DNA from: Volvox africanus
Lineage: Eukaryota > Chlorophyta > Chlorophyceae > Chlamydomonadales > Volvocaceae
DNA length: 64,000 bases
Assembly: GCA_030268105.1 (NCBI GenBank)
Contig: BSDZ01000101.1
Span: forward strand, 992,001-1,056,000
Reading direction: 5' to 3'
Below are positions 39,795 through 52,700 of the stretch, piece after piece. Each line of letters starts with the position of its first letter. The stretch's first letter is position 1. Both the position numbers and the translations under genes were made by a program. Under the pieces are notes generated by a model. That model ran no database searches. It was not told the DNA's origin and was given only the letters and a program-made list of their open reading frames with translations.

Positions 39795-41714
39795 ACATAC
39801 ACATTACACGAAGGCACAAACGAATCCGAATCAAATATCTTCGGCATGAACAGCTTTCCTCCTCTTGCTCCCCCACCTCACTCACACCGGCTCGAATGGA
39901 CGGCCTGAGCAAACCTGTACAAAAGCAACACCGGCTTCTCATGAAGCTCGGCGCAGCCCTATCCTTGAGGCGCCAAAACTCTCTCCCCATCGATAGCCGC
40001 CTGCACACAATGCCAGCTTATAGTATACTGCCAGCTCTCCTACCCACCAGTGCGCTTTGGCCCGTCGCCTCTGTTCGCCTCATATGCATGAATGTGGAGC
40101 TGCGTCTCGAACGTCCTTGCCCTCCAAGACATGCGGGCTGTGTGGTTCCCTCAATGCCTTCCTTTTTTTGCGCCGCCCACTACTTTCTTGCAACGGGGCG
40201 TACTCCGAACACTGACCCGCGCACGAAAAAGAAAGGTAGGCCGCCATGTCTGCCCTCCGGTCCGCCTCCCTCGCGTGCTGATGAATGAAGTGCACATTAC
40301 CGCCGGGCTCTTGTGCGGGGGACGAAACCAGAAAACTTCACGATGACACAGTCACAGCTTTTGCCATCACCATCTTATCACGGCAGCAGCCGCATGCTGC
40401 CGCTACAAGCGCATCGGTAACGGTCACAATCTAGCCGCCGCCGTCGCCCCAACCTGTGCCGTAGAAACAGCGATACCACTGGGCACGTGTATCCCCGTCA
40501 CAGATTCCCATCACCGACCGCAAGCGCCGACCGACGCACCAAGGTCTCGCAACATCCCGCAACGAGAGCACTGGCGAGCAAGACCAGTAGACGAAGCTCC
40601 GCCTCTAAACAACACAAGCGACAGGCTCACATGATGAACCCCCACACACAACACACACACTTAACCCCAATGGCTACAAATGGCCCTCCCTACCCCGTTG
40701 AATACCCATATCCCGACTGCTGCACGGCACTGCACGGCGTTAGGTGTACCCAGTTGTCGCATCTCCGGTTCCACGCGAAGGGTGCTAGGGTCGGAGTGCG
40801 GCGTCCTGACCCGGCGCAGGGGACACAATGAGATTTTTGTACATCGCCATTCGAAGCGACTCAGGTGGCACGAGCAGTACAGACAATGACGACCTAGGGT
40901 TCCTAGGGTGCATACGACCGCACATACGAACACGCTCACACACGTACACAGATATGGAACAACTTGACGTCTTCTGCCAACATCCCGCCGCAAGTCACAT
41001 CCAAATGGAGGGAAGCGAACGAAAAAGAAGACGATGAAGAATGCATGCGACTGGGTCGCCAAAAATGCAGGACCCCATCCCCGATCCAAACCGACCAGGG
41101 ACCGAAGCGGTCCTTCAATAAAACGCATGGTACAGAGTTGTCTCGGCCTGACTTGACAAGCCGTGAAAGGTTTCCCATGGCGGCGGCAGCATCCTGAATT
41201 GCTACCGTAGGGCTCAGCCACAACTGCCAGAAACGCATCAGCATGCAAGCTAGCCGCTGCCCCCTTTCCCACCCGCGCTTCCCATCACTCGCAATTCAAA
41301 CGGGTCAATAGGGTCGTGCAGAGTATCGCGATTAGAGAACGGCAAATTTTCGAGACGCCGTTCGATCTTGGGTGGAAAGAGGGCCTTAAACACGAGCCGA
41401 AGGTATCATGAAACAAGAGGCGTTTCTTTCCTTCCTGCACATGTGCATATGGAGACACCGGAGAGCGCACCCCCAGGGAGGGGAGTCCAACCCATTGGCA
41501 AACAGCTGGGATCTGACTAAGGATACGAGTTCCGGGCACTCATCTACGATGCCGTCCCAACCCAACTTGACGCGTTTGCCGATGCGCCTGACTTGCTCAA
41601 CCATGCCTGTCGACGGATGGGCCCAAGGCAAGTCTTGCTTCCTCTAAAAGTGAACAGATGAAGGAAACAAGGCCCGGACGATGTGCAGAAGAACAGACGG
41701 ACAACCGCGAATCC
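39795..41714. other. Downstream of the large ankyrin gene, no firm gene
   Basis: Minus-strand stretches at 41290-41640 look mildly protein-like (KRVKLGWDGIVDECPELVSL, and in another frame LRLVFKALFPPKIERRLENL). I cannot join them into an exon model or name a family. They could belong to an unmodelled gene or a decayed copy. Confidence 0.35.
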
Positions 41715-44700
41715 TCACATGCCGTCGTCATCGGACATCGCGAGGAGAGCTGAAATGTCGCCGCATGCGGGTAGATCCATCTCACCCTCATCCTCCTCTT
41801 CCGCACGTGTCCCTTCTGGCCCCGCTTCCGCCAAGCCGCAGCCGCCTGTATCGCCCATCGCCACGCCGGATAGAATCCCCAGGCCCAGACCCCCGCACAG
41901 GCTGCCGACCACGCCGCAACCCGAGCCGAAGCTGCTGTGGCCCCCGAACCCAGACCCCACGCCCCCGGGACTGCCAAAGCCGTGCATTCTCGAAGGTCGG
42001 TATGAATGCGAGTGGGCTGCAGCGGAAGCCGCTGAATGGAAGCCTGGCGCGCCGTTATCACCACTACATGGAATGGCAATGGCGGCGGAGGGCGCAAGTG
42101 GTAAGGTTGCAACGGTTGGGCCACCACCGCCACCGTTATGCCCGCAGTCATTTGCCACTGTGCCGACACCATTCATGCCGTTCGGGGAAGCCGCCGAGCA
42201 GCTGCTGTTCCCAGAGCAGGAGCCATGGACCCAGTAGCGGCTGCTGCCGTCCGACACCACACAAGGCGCAGAATCGCAGGAGGAGTGATGCGAGCAATAA
42301 TTTCCGCTACTGCCACTGCATATGGCCGTGCAGGAGCCTGATCTGCGGGCAGCGGCAGCGGCAGCAGCGGCGGAGCCAACACTTGCGCCCGTTGTAAAGG
42401 ACTTGGATGGTGAAAGGCTCTTCATCGGATGCAAGCTTCCGGACGCATTCCCTGGCGCGGATGACATCATTCCAGGCTGCGCTGATATTGGCGCCACGAT
42501 CTTGGCATTGGACGAAGAAGCCGCAGGCGCCGATGGTGCCGCTAAAGGGTTCGGCCCAGTTTCGTCGAGACTCGCGGGCAATGTAATCGGGGCTGCCACC
42601 TGCGGCACGGCTTGAGCTGGAACTTGCTGCACAGTCTGGGGCAGGGCCGTCAACCCACTGGTGCCGGTCATCTCGGCGGCAAAGAGCTGTTGCACATCGA
42701 GGCCGTGACCAGGGGGAGTGATGACGGCGAGAATTGCTTCCGGGCACAGCCCAATGGCCAGCAGGTTGGCCGTAATCCTACAATCCAGATCCAAATTACA
42801 GGGCCGTGACCATCAGAATTAAACCTTCAATAATACAATAATTATATATTTTTAGCAGATCCAAATGAATTTGGTGATCTCAGAACAAGGGGCGGCGACT
42901 TCATTCGCCAAGTCACTTTGAAAGCTACTACCTTAGTCTCTCCTGCGCAATCGCACGCTCCACGACCGCGAGCTCGTGCTCTTCCGCGTCAAAAATAACC
43001 GCCGCCAGCTCTTGGCTGTGTCGTTGCTCCACCTGCAGCAATCGCGGCACGGACATCACCATCAGCCTGGGCGATAGCCACAGCTGCAAGTCGTGTTTAG
43101 AGAGGTAGATAAGGAACGCGGGGCCGGGGTGCCACTCGGACATCGGCAACCAATATAAGACCCCCCCAACCAAAATGATTTCAGCAGCAGCCGGTCCCCC
43201 TGCAACACACTCTCTTATGCATCATTTACATAGATACACTATTTCATCCAATTTCACCGCACACAGGCCGACACCTCGGACCATGCCGACTGGGTGGACC
43301 CAACGCTACACAACAGGCGGCTCGGTAGCCGCACCGAGGTGAGGGTTGCAATGGCAGGCAGGACCGCATTCTCTACTTAGCTGGGGATGCATATACTGCA
43401 GGGGACCCTGACGCACCTGACGAAGACGACGTTGCAGCCCCTCAGTCTCCGCTTTGAGCCTTGCGACGTCGAGCACGGCAGATCCGCCACCCGCACTAGC
43501 GGCGGCCTTGCCGCCGCTACGGCTGCTGCTGCTACGGCCGCCGCCGCTTGGGAAAACGCCGGTGGCGCCACCGCCCGACGCCCGACCGCCCGACCGCTCT
43601 CCAGTGCCGGCCGCCGCCGCTGTCCTGCAGGAAGTGCTGCATTGGCTGACCTCCGCCAGGGGCCGCGGTTCAGCGACCGCGGTCGTCGTTGTTGCAGTCG
43701 GGATCCGGTCTGTCAGGATCCCTTTCACCTGCAATAGTGCTGCTCCGTCTCTGGCGCGCCGTGCTGGCGGCGGCACCTCTGTCCCGCCAAGATGGCTGAC
43801 GCCCAGGCATGGCAGTCCTGTCGTTTGCTGCTGTTGCGATGGCTGCGGTATGACCTGAGGCATTACTGCATCCAGAGGCGTAAGGCTGGTGCCAACGTCG
43901 AAAGACAGACAGCTGCTGCTGCTCGCGGCGCTGATGCTGTTGCTGTGCCCTGGCAGCTTGCCATCACTTGCCTGCTGGTCGCTGACACCCACGTCGCCTA
44001 CGGCAGCGGCGATCGCCGCCTGCAGCAGCACGTCCACGGGGCTGGGCCGAGTCCAGTCATGGCCGAAGGATCTAGGTGAGGACGCGCCTGCACCGGTGTG
44101 CTGGCTGCTGCAGGTGCCGGTGGATGAGGATGCCTCTGACTCGGCCAATGACGTGATAGACGGGGGCATGGATACGGCCGCAGCACTGCAAGTCTCGGCG
44201 CATGATGGTGGTGCCTGGAAGTTAGAGGCCGCAGCCGCTGCAGGCGTTGATGGCGGTGCTGCAGGCGATAGCGGACCAACTGAGATGCGGGGCTGGGAGT
44301 GGGGCTGGCGGGTAGCGAGCTCAGCAGCAGGACCAGTGGGTGGCGCAGATTTGGTGGTGACCGGCTGAGGCAGCCCCACCTGGGTATAACTGCCAACGCT
44401 GGTAACGGCAGAGCCAGCCAAAGGCGGATATGACTGTGGACTGCAACCAGCCACTGAGGTAGCGGGCAAGGGGACGGGCTGCATGCCCAACTTGACACCG
44501 CCCCAGGCCGGCTTGCGCTCGCCTGCCAAGGACAATGTCGGGCATGTTGTCACGGACGTCGACGCTAGTGCCGGACGCTGTGGTGGAACAGGCGGGCGCG
44601 GCGCCGTTCCCGAAATCGCCACAGTGATAGGCGGCAAATCAAGGTGCACGGCCACGCAGGTGTTAGCGGCCGCTGCATTATTTGCTTGGGCGTCAAAGCC

Positions 44701-47700
44701 AAGCAGCGCCGCCTTGAAGCCGCTCACCGGGGGAGCTGCAGCCGGCGCCGACGACGCCACTGTCTCGGCGCTCAATGGCGCGTTTGACGCTACCGCTACA
44801 GCACTTAACACCTCAGGAGCTTTTCGCACCGAAGTACCATGACCAACTCCGATACCGGAGCTGCCGGAACCCTTGCCTGATCCGGACACACCCTTGGGGT
44901 GTGGACTTGCTGCCATGCACGCAGATGCCGGGGCGGCAGCGACACCACTTGGCTGCACAGGTTTCCCTCGTACACCGGCCTGTGATGGTCCCGATCTGCT
45001 GCAAGTCGAGCCGGAACGCCCAGAAGCGGCTGGGGCTACAGCAACGGCCGAGGCTCCTACCGACGACGCTGAAGCCCCACGTCCATGACGGGCGCCGCTG
45101 CCTGCAGAAGCTGCAGTTGTCGACAACCCGAATGCAGCGACCGCAGATGCCACCCCATTACTCGTGCTTGCTGGGCGCTGGGTGTCGTGTTCAGATTGCT
45201 GCTGCTGCTGACGTGTTTTGGCCGCACACTTGTAGGAGGACACGGTCTGCCACTCACTGGCGTCGTTGTCGCAGCCACCATTGTCTTGATGCACATCGGA
45301 CGCTACGTAGCTGCGAGCTGGCTCTTCAACCATCAACATGTCGTTAGGCGCAGCAATGGGGACTTGAAGGAATGAGGTCGCGCCGGCAGCTGACGTTGGT
45401 CCATCGGTCGCCGGCGGCATCGACTTGCTCTTGGCGGCTGCTCCTGTGCTGGAAGCCGTCCCGCCTGTCTGCACAGAGCCGACGCCGTTGCCAGTTGGGT
45501 TTATCTTGGTTGCTAAGCTCGACGTGGCCACGTTGCCTTTTTTCCCCGCCGCTTGCTGTTTCTTCTTCTATAACCGGTCACGGCCAAACGCAACGGCAAC
45601 AGCGAAAAGCGGAAAGAGCTTCAAAACAGAGATTAAGCAGAGCATGTTGATTCGTCATCTGTTGAAGAGAAGCAGAGAAACAGTAAAATTTTTCTAATGT
45701 GATGCAAAACACCTAAGATCCGCAAGCAACCCTTCCTTTTGTGATCCTTTCCGAAAGGCCGAAAAACACCGCATACATACTTGGGTTACTGTCTGACACA
45801 AAGCCTGCGGGTGCCTTGTGCGGCCAGCAGCAAGGTGCCGCGGTGGGGAAGGTGCCGTATTGTTCATACCTTTGTCAACCACGACCTACAAGAGCCCCCA
45901 CGCGACACGTACCCTGCCGCTGCCCGAGGCGGCCTTCGTCTCCGAGCTGCTGCTTCCAGAGGCCCCAGCGACCAAATCTGACGAGTCCAGACTGGCAAGC
46001 AAATCCGCCTGGAGCTTGTTCGCTACCGCCTCCAGCTCGTCCAGGCGCGCCTGTCCAGTTCACGTAGATTACGACACAGGATATGTTGCACAACCGTAAC
46101 AGCACTATAAGAAATCGTGTGGCAGATATCGACGCGTGAGCGAATGGACACCATAGAGCCCTGGATTGCCTAGTTACCACGAAGGCATGCTAGCATATAA
46201 TATATATGTATATTCATTTATTTACGACATTTTGTACATTATATACATTATATTTACATGTGTGTGTTATGTATATTTCCTACAATAACATATCAATATG
46301 GGCTGTTGTTGTACGCATACAAGGGAACTGCGTCAGGTCTCCCTGCAAAGCAGTTCAAGAAGCCTCCTCGCTCCCTTCCTCCCGTCCGCCACTCACCTGC
46401 AGTAGGCGGCGTACCTCAGAGCCGGCGGGTGCGTAATCTAGGACGTTGCGGCCACGCCTGTCCCGTTGCGAGATGCACGCGCCTGGCAGGTACACAGGGG
46501 AGAGGATTTGAGGACTTGGGGTGAGCTGAAGCAACAGCAGCGTGAGACAGGGAACTATGTCCCCCCCCTCCTCTGACAGGGGGGGTCCAGGAGCTGATGG
46601 GGGGAAGCTTATATGCGAACAGCGATGGCGGAAACACGCCCCATGCGAGCACGCTCCAGCGTATGGAAAGGTAAGGGACAGACAAGGACCCGCTTTGCCA
46701 CCAGCCCTCGACCCTCCTTTTCCTGCAACCCAATCATCCCGCTGCATCAAACACACCCTGCTGAAGGCAACGCATCCATTTGTAGCCCAAAACATCAATT
46801 ACCGCCGTCACTAAAACCCTCCACACCTGCATCTAGCAATACCACTAGCGTGTCCTTGGCGCAGTTTCCCGCAGCAAACATGAGCGCGGAACGGCCTAGA
46901 GCATCCTGCAACTCTAGAGTTGCCCCTGCCTCTAGCAGCACAGCCAGCGCCTCCGTGCCATTTGCGGCTGCCGCCAACATGAGTGCGGAGCTGCCGTTGG
47001 GGGCCCACGTGTCAGGTACGGCACCGCTAGCCAGCAGCTTGCGCATGGCCTAAGGGGGACGCAATCAGGTAAGAGTTGTATCAACTGCGAACCGAATTGT
47101 CTGGGGGGAGAGCTCCGAGAGCACAAGGACAAGGAGAGTTCAATTCCCTCCTGACAGAATGTTTGAAGGAAGACGAGGGGATGGATACGAGAAAGCGCAG
47201 GACTAGGGGCTGATCCTTAGCCTCGCTGAGGTGGCATGTGCCTCAGGATGCATGGAAGTCCAATCCCCCGGCCGAACACCTACTGCCGCTCACTGCCGGC
47301 ACAGAGAAGCAAATGTCCACCAAAAGGCTGAAGTTCAGTTATATCCAGCCCACTACAGACATCGGTCCGACCAAGCAGCGCATATTATGGCGATATAGTG
47401 AATCGGCGTGAACAGGTTCAAACCACTCCACAAGCTTTGCTTTACAAAGTCTCCCACGCTTAATTTCAACACGGAACAGGAAGCAGTCCACCCAAAGCAG
47501 TTCGTCAGCATCTCATCATTGGCCCCCCATCATTGAGCAGCAGCTCCTTCCCGCTTGCGGGAAGGGGAAGCCAGTCCATCCTTCCCGCCCGCTGGCCTTG
47601 CTTTCTGACTGTAATGCCTTTAGGCTTCCGAGAGCACCCGCAGTCCCATTACGGACCTATTTTACCACAATGCCTGTTGCAGAGCAACGAACCACCCTTT

Positions 47701-49714
47701 TCCCTGCAGCGGAACCAACTGCACCAAGAGCCCCATAATCCCACCTGCACAGTGACACCCCCGCTTCCGTCACCAGCGCACGCCAGAAGCATAGCGTTGA
47801 GCACTTCCCCCCTCTCACACGCTACCGCAACTTCGACCGGTGTCTGACCCCGGTAATTGCGAGTCAGGCAAGTGGATGGACCAGCCTGCAGCCGAAGAAG
47901 CAAAGCGTAGCTCATGGATTGCTTCATTTACATTTCCAACGGAGAACTGGTCAGGTGGGGTAACTCAATCTGGTCATGGGTAAATGGCCAAAATGAACGA
48001 GCCATTAGCTGACGTTACACAGCACATGCGCACCACCCCTTACTTGCATTTGATGACACCACGGTGCACACAACACCACGCTGTTGTCGCCCATACCATT
48101 CCCCATCCATCAAGAGTTTGTACAATTAAGCACCCTGCTCCATACCTTGGTGATGTTGTATGCACACATGGGGTGGCCATGGATGGCGGCGAAGTGCAAC
48201 GGCACATCACCGTTTGCGTCACGCACCCGCGTGTCACTGTGATGCTCCAGCAGCAGCGACACGCACTCCTCGTGACCGTAACCGGCAGCATAATGCAAGC
48301 ATGTCCGGTCCTCGGCATCCCTAAATTAAGCATAGGGCCAGGAAGACGTGGACGGGTTGGGATTAGGGCTGGGCCGGATGCATGGGTGGTAGACGCGGAC
48401 GCGTTCGTTGTCAGGGGACATGATGACTTCCCCCTTCCCAGGCCAATGCGCTCGATTATAGATGTTCATGGCTGAGGCGCCTAAAGTGCGATGTAATTAA
48501 AGGTGTAGCAAAGAGAGGAGGAGATCTCACGCCGCATGGCGCTACTGGCGCACGATCCTGGTTGAGTTGGAGTACTACGAGGAGCGTGAACATGACGCTC
48601 AGGGCAGGATCAAGTACGCGCACTTAACTATATGTATATCACCGAAATCTTTAGAGTTTTCTCCATATCATGTGCCGCAAATGTAGGAAATGCCACTCCA
48701 GTGTAAGAAACCCGTGCCATGATACGTGTGCGAAAAGTGTTTTGGGCACTGATGGACCCTCCAGTTGCTTGAGAGTACATCTCTCCTCCCTAGGGGCCCT
48801 ACCCCTGTGCCGGATGAATTTGTGCAGCCACGCATTGACACGCCTGTGTGCGTGAACCTCATCATCTACTCAGGGCCCTGCAATGTTAACGCAACCCTCA
48901 ACCTCTCCCGTATAAATTGTGGGCATTTTGTTCACAACCGTGTGCACCATTCGCAAGATTTACACACGAAGACGATTGGCACCACCCAAGACCTTGCTAC
49001 TGTTTTAAGATCCTACTTTGCAAAGGCCACGGCTGCGCACGTTGCCAGTGCCTGGCTCAGTTGATCCACGAGTCCTAATTTGGATGCGGCTACAGCGGAT
49101 GCAAGAGTAGAGATATCAGGTTTCGTTGCGGCCGCAGCGGTGCTGTTGGAAGAGGTTTGGGGGACGGGATTCACGCGGTCCAGCGGAGTGCTACGCTCCG
49201 GTGTCAGCTTGGTGTCAGATTCCTCGCCGGTCCCAGCTTCTGGAGGCAGAACAGCGGCGGAGCTCCGTGTCTGAATTCCGCTATTTGCGTTTGTGCCGCG
49301 GAGGACTGCACTCGTTTTGGCCAAGGCAAACGCGCCACAGACGGTGACGTCTGTGGTACAGGCCATTACAGTCCGTGCATCAAGGGAGGTTAGCTGTGAA
49401 ACCTCTCCTGATGTTGATGCAGGTGCGCAAGCTTGGCCGGAGGGCTCCCCTCCAGCTCGCTCTCCAGGGCCTTGTATGCCCGCGTTGCCCTGCCGAGGAT
49501 GCAGCTGGGCTTCCGAAACGGTTGTGACGGCCACGCCAACCTCCTCCGCCTGGGGCTGGGTAAATGGCCCTGCTGTCACCATTATTGAGAGTTGTTCGTT
49601 GCCTCTCAAAAGCTTATCTGAATGCCTGCACACCGCGATAACGGAGACCGCCATCTCTGGCTGTTCCGGACTCACGCAGTCCGACTGGATCACTGCGTCT
49701 TGGACAGCACACAT
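41715..49714 (-). CDS. Large ankyrin-repeat protein with long low-complexity C-terminal half
   Basis: Nine exons: 49714-49041, 48320-48146, 47885-47745, 47049-46827, 46482-46397, 46050-45913, 45567-43335, 43199-42932 and 42777-41715. All phases agree, giving 5001 nt and about 1666 residues. Residues about 205-433 hold ankyrin repeats: RTCLHYAAGYGHEECVSLLL, GDVPLHFAAIHGHPMCA, RGQTPVEVAVACERGEVLNA, SSALMLAAAANGTEALAVLL and RSALMFAAGNCAKDTLVVLL. A helical ARLDELEAVANKLQADL segment (about 434-460) follows, probably coiled coil. Residues about 480-1223 form one Ala/Ser/Gly/Pro-rich exon ending in LDVARLKAETEGLQRRLRQV. Exon 8 is compact and hydrophobic (YWLPMSEWHPGPAFLIYLSK). The last exon starts ITANLLAIGLCPEAILAVI and is then low complexity. 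Ankyrin repeats bind proteins. No enzymatic domain was seen, and the function is unknown. The start at 49714 is the first ATG; upstream exons are possible. Confidence 0.7.
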
Positions 49715-52700
49715 AAAGTCACAGATACTGATATACGCCGGCGCAGTTGTCCAGTTACGCCACCTTTGAAATTGGCGGGCACGGGCCCTGCAACATCGAG
49801 TCAACAAAGGGTGCCTTCATTTAGCACCACCCAAAAGTAATAACGTTCCTTTGTGCTCTGAACACGCCCAGTTTTATACGTGTTTACCGCGCGGAAGTTG
49901 CAGAAGGCGCCAACCCTTGACACTCGAGCCCCCAGCCGTAAGGACTAACACAACATTACAAGTAAGCTCACACAAACGATTGCGCCAAAGCCCCACGCCA
50001 AAGAGCGACCTGCCGTGAGAAAGTCCCGAGCAACAGTGACGATGCCTATGTCGCCTACCTCACCAAGTAGAAGCATCAGTTAGGACGAATCCAAAGAAGC
50101 TTAATCTCTATGCTTTTCAAGGCGCTTAGCACAGGGCTGGCCCAGACGTCGGAACATATCCCGTTGCAGTGAAACATCCTCACACGCATCTCCCGACGAA
50201 TGCAGCTACTTGCAAATTTCTAGTCGCCTCGGTTACTATTATGCGACATATCTTTTTTGGAGGGAAGAAGGCAAAACGACAGGAAAAGCGCCATGTACGG
50301 ATTGTCGTTGGATGCGGGTCATATTGTCTAAAGATATGGGCAGGCACGTGCGAGTATTTTTGGGCTGTAAAGTTCTGACGACACTTGTTTACCCTTGCTG
50401 CATAAATAAAAGTTTATTTCTAATCTTTGGATGGTGGAACTCGTACAGAGACGGGAATCGATAAGTAGTAATGCACAAGGGTTAGGTAAATACCTCTCTC
50501 ACTCATGATGCCTAATCTCTTGTTTTGGGGTATCTGTTTCCGCCCCGCTGGCGTTATCCGTACCGTAATATCTCGGAAGACAGATTTCTGTGATTACGAT
50601 TAGCTCAAGATTTGTTACATTCACTCAGTAAGTGTAGTTATCAACATATACAACGGATTAGCTCTGGCGTTGATGCAGTAACATGGATTCAATGGCTTGG
50701 AGCCGGAGCGTGTCGTGCGTGCCTACGTCTGCCATCAGCTGTTGTGCCAAAAAACAATTACAACTATATTATCATTAATAATTCGTTGTTTTATACAGGG
50801 TTACATGAAAATGGCAGCCAGTGTCATACCTTGCTTGGATAGTCCCTACAGATTCAGCCGTCTGGGGCAATCCAGGATGCGCTCTTTCTGCAGTATTCCC
50901 AATCATTATTGCATTTCTGGTTCATAGTGTATTTAGTTATCGGGGCTGAGTTCCTGGACAAGTTCAGTACGACGACTGGGAGACGATAAATTGGAAGACA
51001 ATCTCCTTCACGTTGCGCTTAAAACAACAGCATGTCCATGACACATAATATATAATTACATTCTTATGGACGAAGTTGTTATTCCCTGATATTAATGTTG
51101 TACTTGCTGGCTCGCGCTACGACAATGCCGAAGATATCGCTGATCAAGAAACTTGACTTTTTGGGTGTTCACATGCTGTAATTTGTAAGCGCTACTTGGT
51201 TTCCCCTTCTTTGACATTTAATGTCACTTGCAAACCTGCGAGGCCTACACATGCAAGCCGGGAAAACCCACTGACATGCACATTAGATGATTCTGGAAAT
51301 TGCGAATGCCACAACGATCCCAGCCGATCGAATCGACCCCAACAAGGTAACTATCGCGCCCAAGGTTGCTTGGCTTTATTTGCAAAAAGCTTATGTATTC
51401 ATCCTAGTGGGGATTTCACGCTAAATTTTCTATTTTATATTATACTATACTGTTCAAAGGAGTGCTGACATTACTGAGGCTGGATGGGGTATTGGGATAT
51501 ACCGGTATAGCGGTACGGCTATTTGACGGTCAATGCATTTGTAATTGCTTTTCATTCTTGGGAGTATCATGGTGCGCTTATCAGCCAAGCATCCAAAGTC
51601 CGGACGTGCGTCAGGAAGATTGTGGGTAATACCATGCTCACTGGCACCTGCACATGCCTCTGCACCATGCCCCATGCCATACATTAAGATCCTGTTTTTT
51701 AGACAGGACTTTGATTCTTGCCCCCGGTCTGGGTTATCGATTTTTAAGCCGGTAGGCACATGCACGTGGGACAGGGTTTCGCTAATCAGAGCAGCGTGTT
51801 GGCTGAGGGCGGTGCCTAAAGCCTCTCTCTGATAAACTTAGAGGGCATCCTTCAGATGGCACACACCAAGCGCTGCACAGCACCTTGATGGGCAACCACA
51901 TTAATCCTACCAGATACATCCCAGCAAAGTCTCTCCTGACCCGCGTCGTCATCTAAGGCTACCACAAGCCGAAATGGGTCACAATGAATTTTTGGGGACC
52001 CATCGCCCGGCAGCTCTACGCATCCACGAAAGGAGTCCAAGGTCAGGGTAGATGCCTGGGACCTATTGTCCTATACCATAAAGAAACAGCGCGCGGCTGA
52101 CCGGCGGCCCGATGGTTCTTCCCATTCGGTCTGAAGTGCACTGTACATGTTGTATTGCCATGCCAGGCGTATGCAATCGGGTGAATCGCCCACCTACCGT
52201 GTACCCTCGTGTACCAAAGCTCCCCACCGTCCAATAGATAGCCGCCTGGACGGCAATGAAGATAACGAACTGTGGGAACATGTTATTTTACGCTCTGAGC
52301 AACGGGTCGGCGCCTATTTTATTACTGCAAGCGTAAACATTGGCTACGTTGCCACTTAGCCCCTTTCGTACAACCTTGTGCGGCCCCGTGCGGCCGGCGG
52401 GCAGGATAGGGTTGGGGCCTTATCGGGTTGGAGTCCTTTCACCTTTCCTTTGTGAAAAAACGCTCTCTTGGGACGTATGACTGGGCTATCGGCTGTCAAA
52501 ATATTCGCCTGGTTTTGCCTCTGATCCTGTATTTGAATGAATTGGAGCCTAGCTTTGGCATTTGAGTCAGTCCTTTTACAGTGCCGACGTTGAATCTGAT
52601 CAGCACTACGACATGCGTTCGTCCAGCAGACTAGTATCAGTCTCCAGGTAATCTAAGTCGTGTTATATTCGTAAGCGTTTTGGGAATAACTCGTACGGAA

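Noticed and set aside
40661..41272. 203-codon minus-strand ORF
   Set aside because: Cys/Arg-rich, with no family, no codon signal and no exon-like context.
43306..43334. Stop codon just after the large ankyrin exon taken as the gene end
   Set aside because: A GT donor at 43334 and an AG acceptor before 43199 join in phase and give a continuous compact protein segment, so extension to 41715 is preferred.
42138..45531. Many plus-strand ORFs opposite the large ankyrin gene (for example 41681-42397)
   Set aside because: Shadows of GC-rich low-complexity minus-strand exons; no domains.
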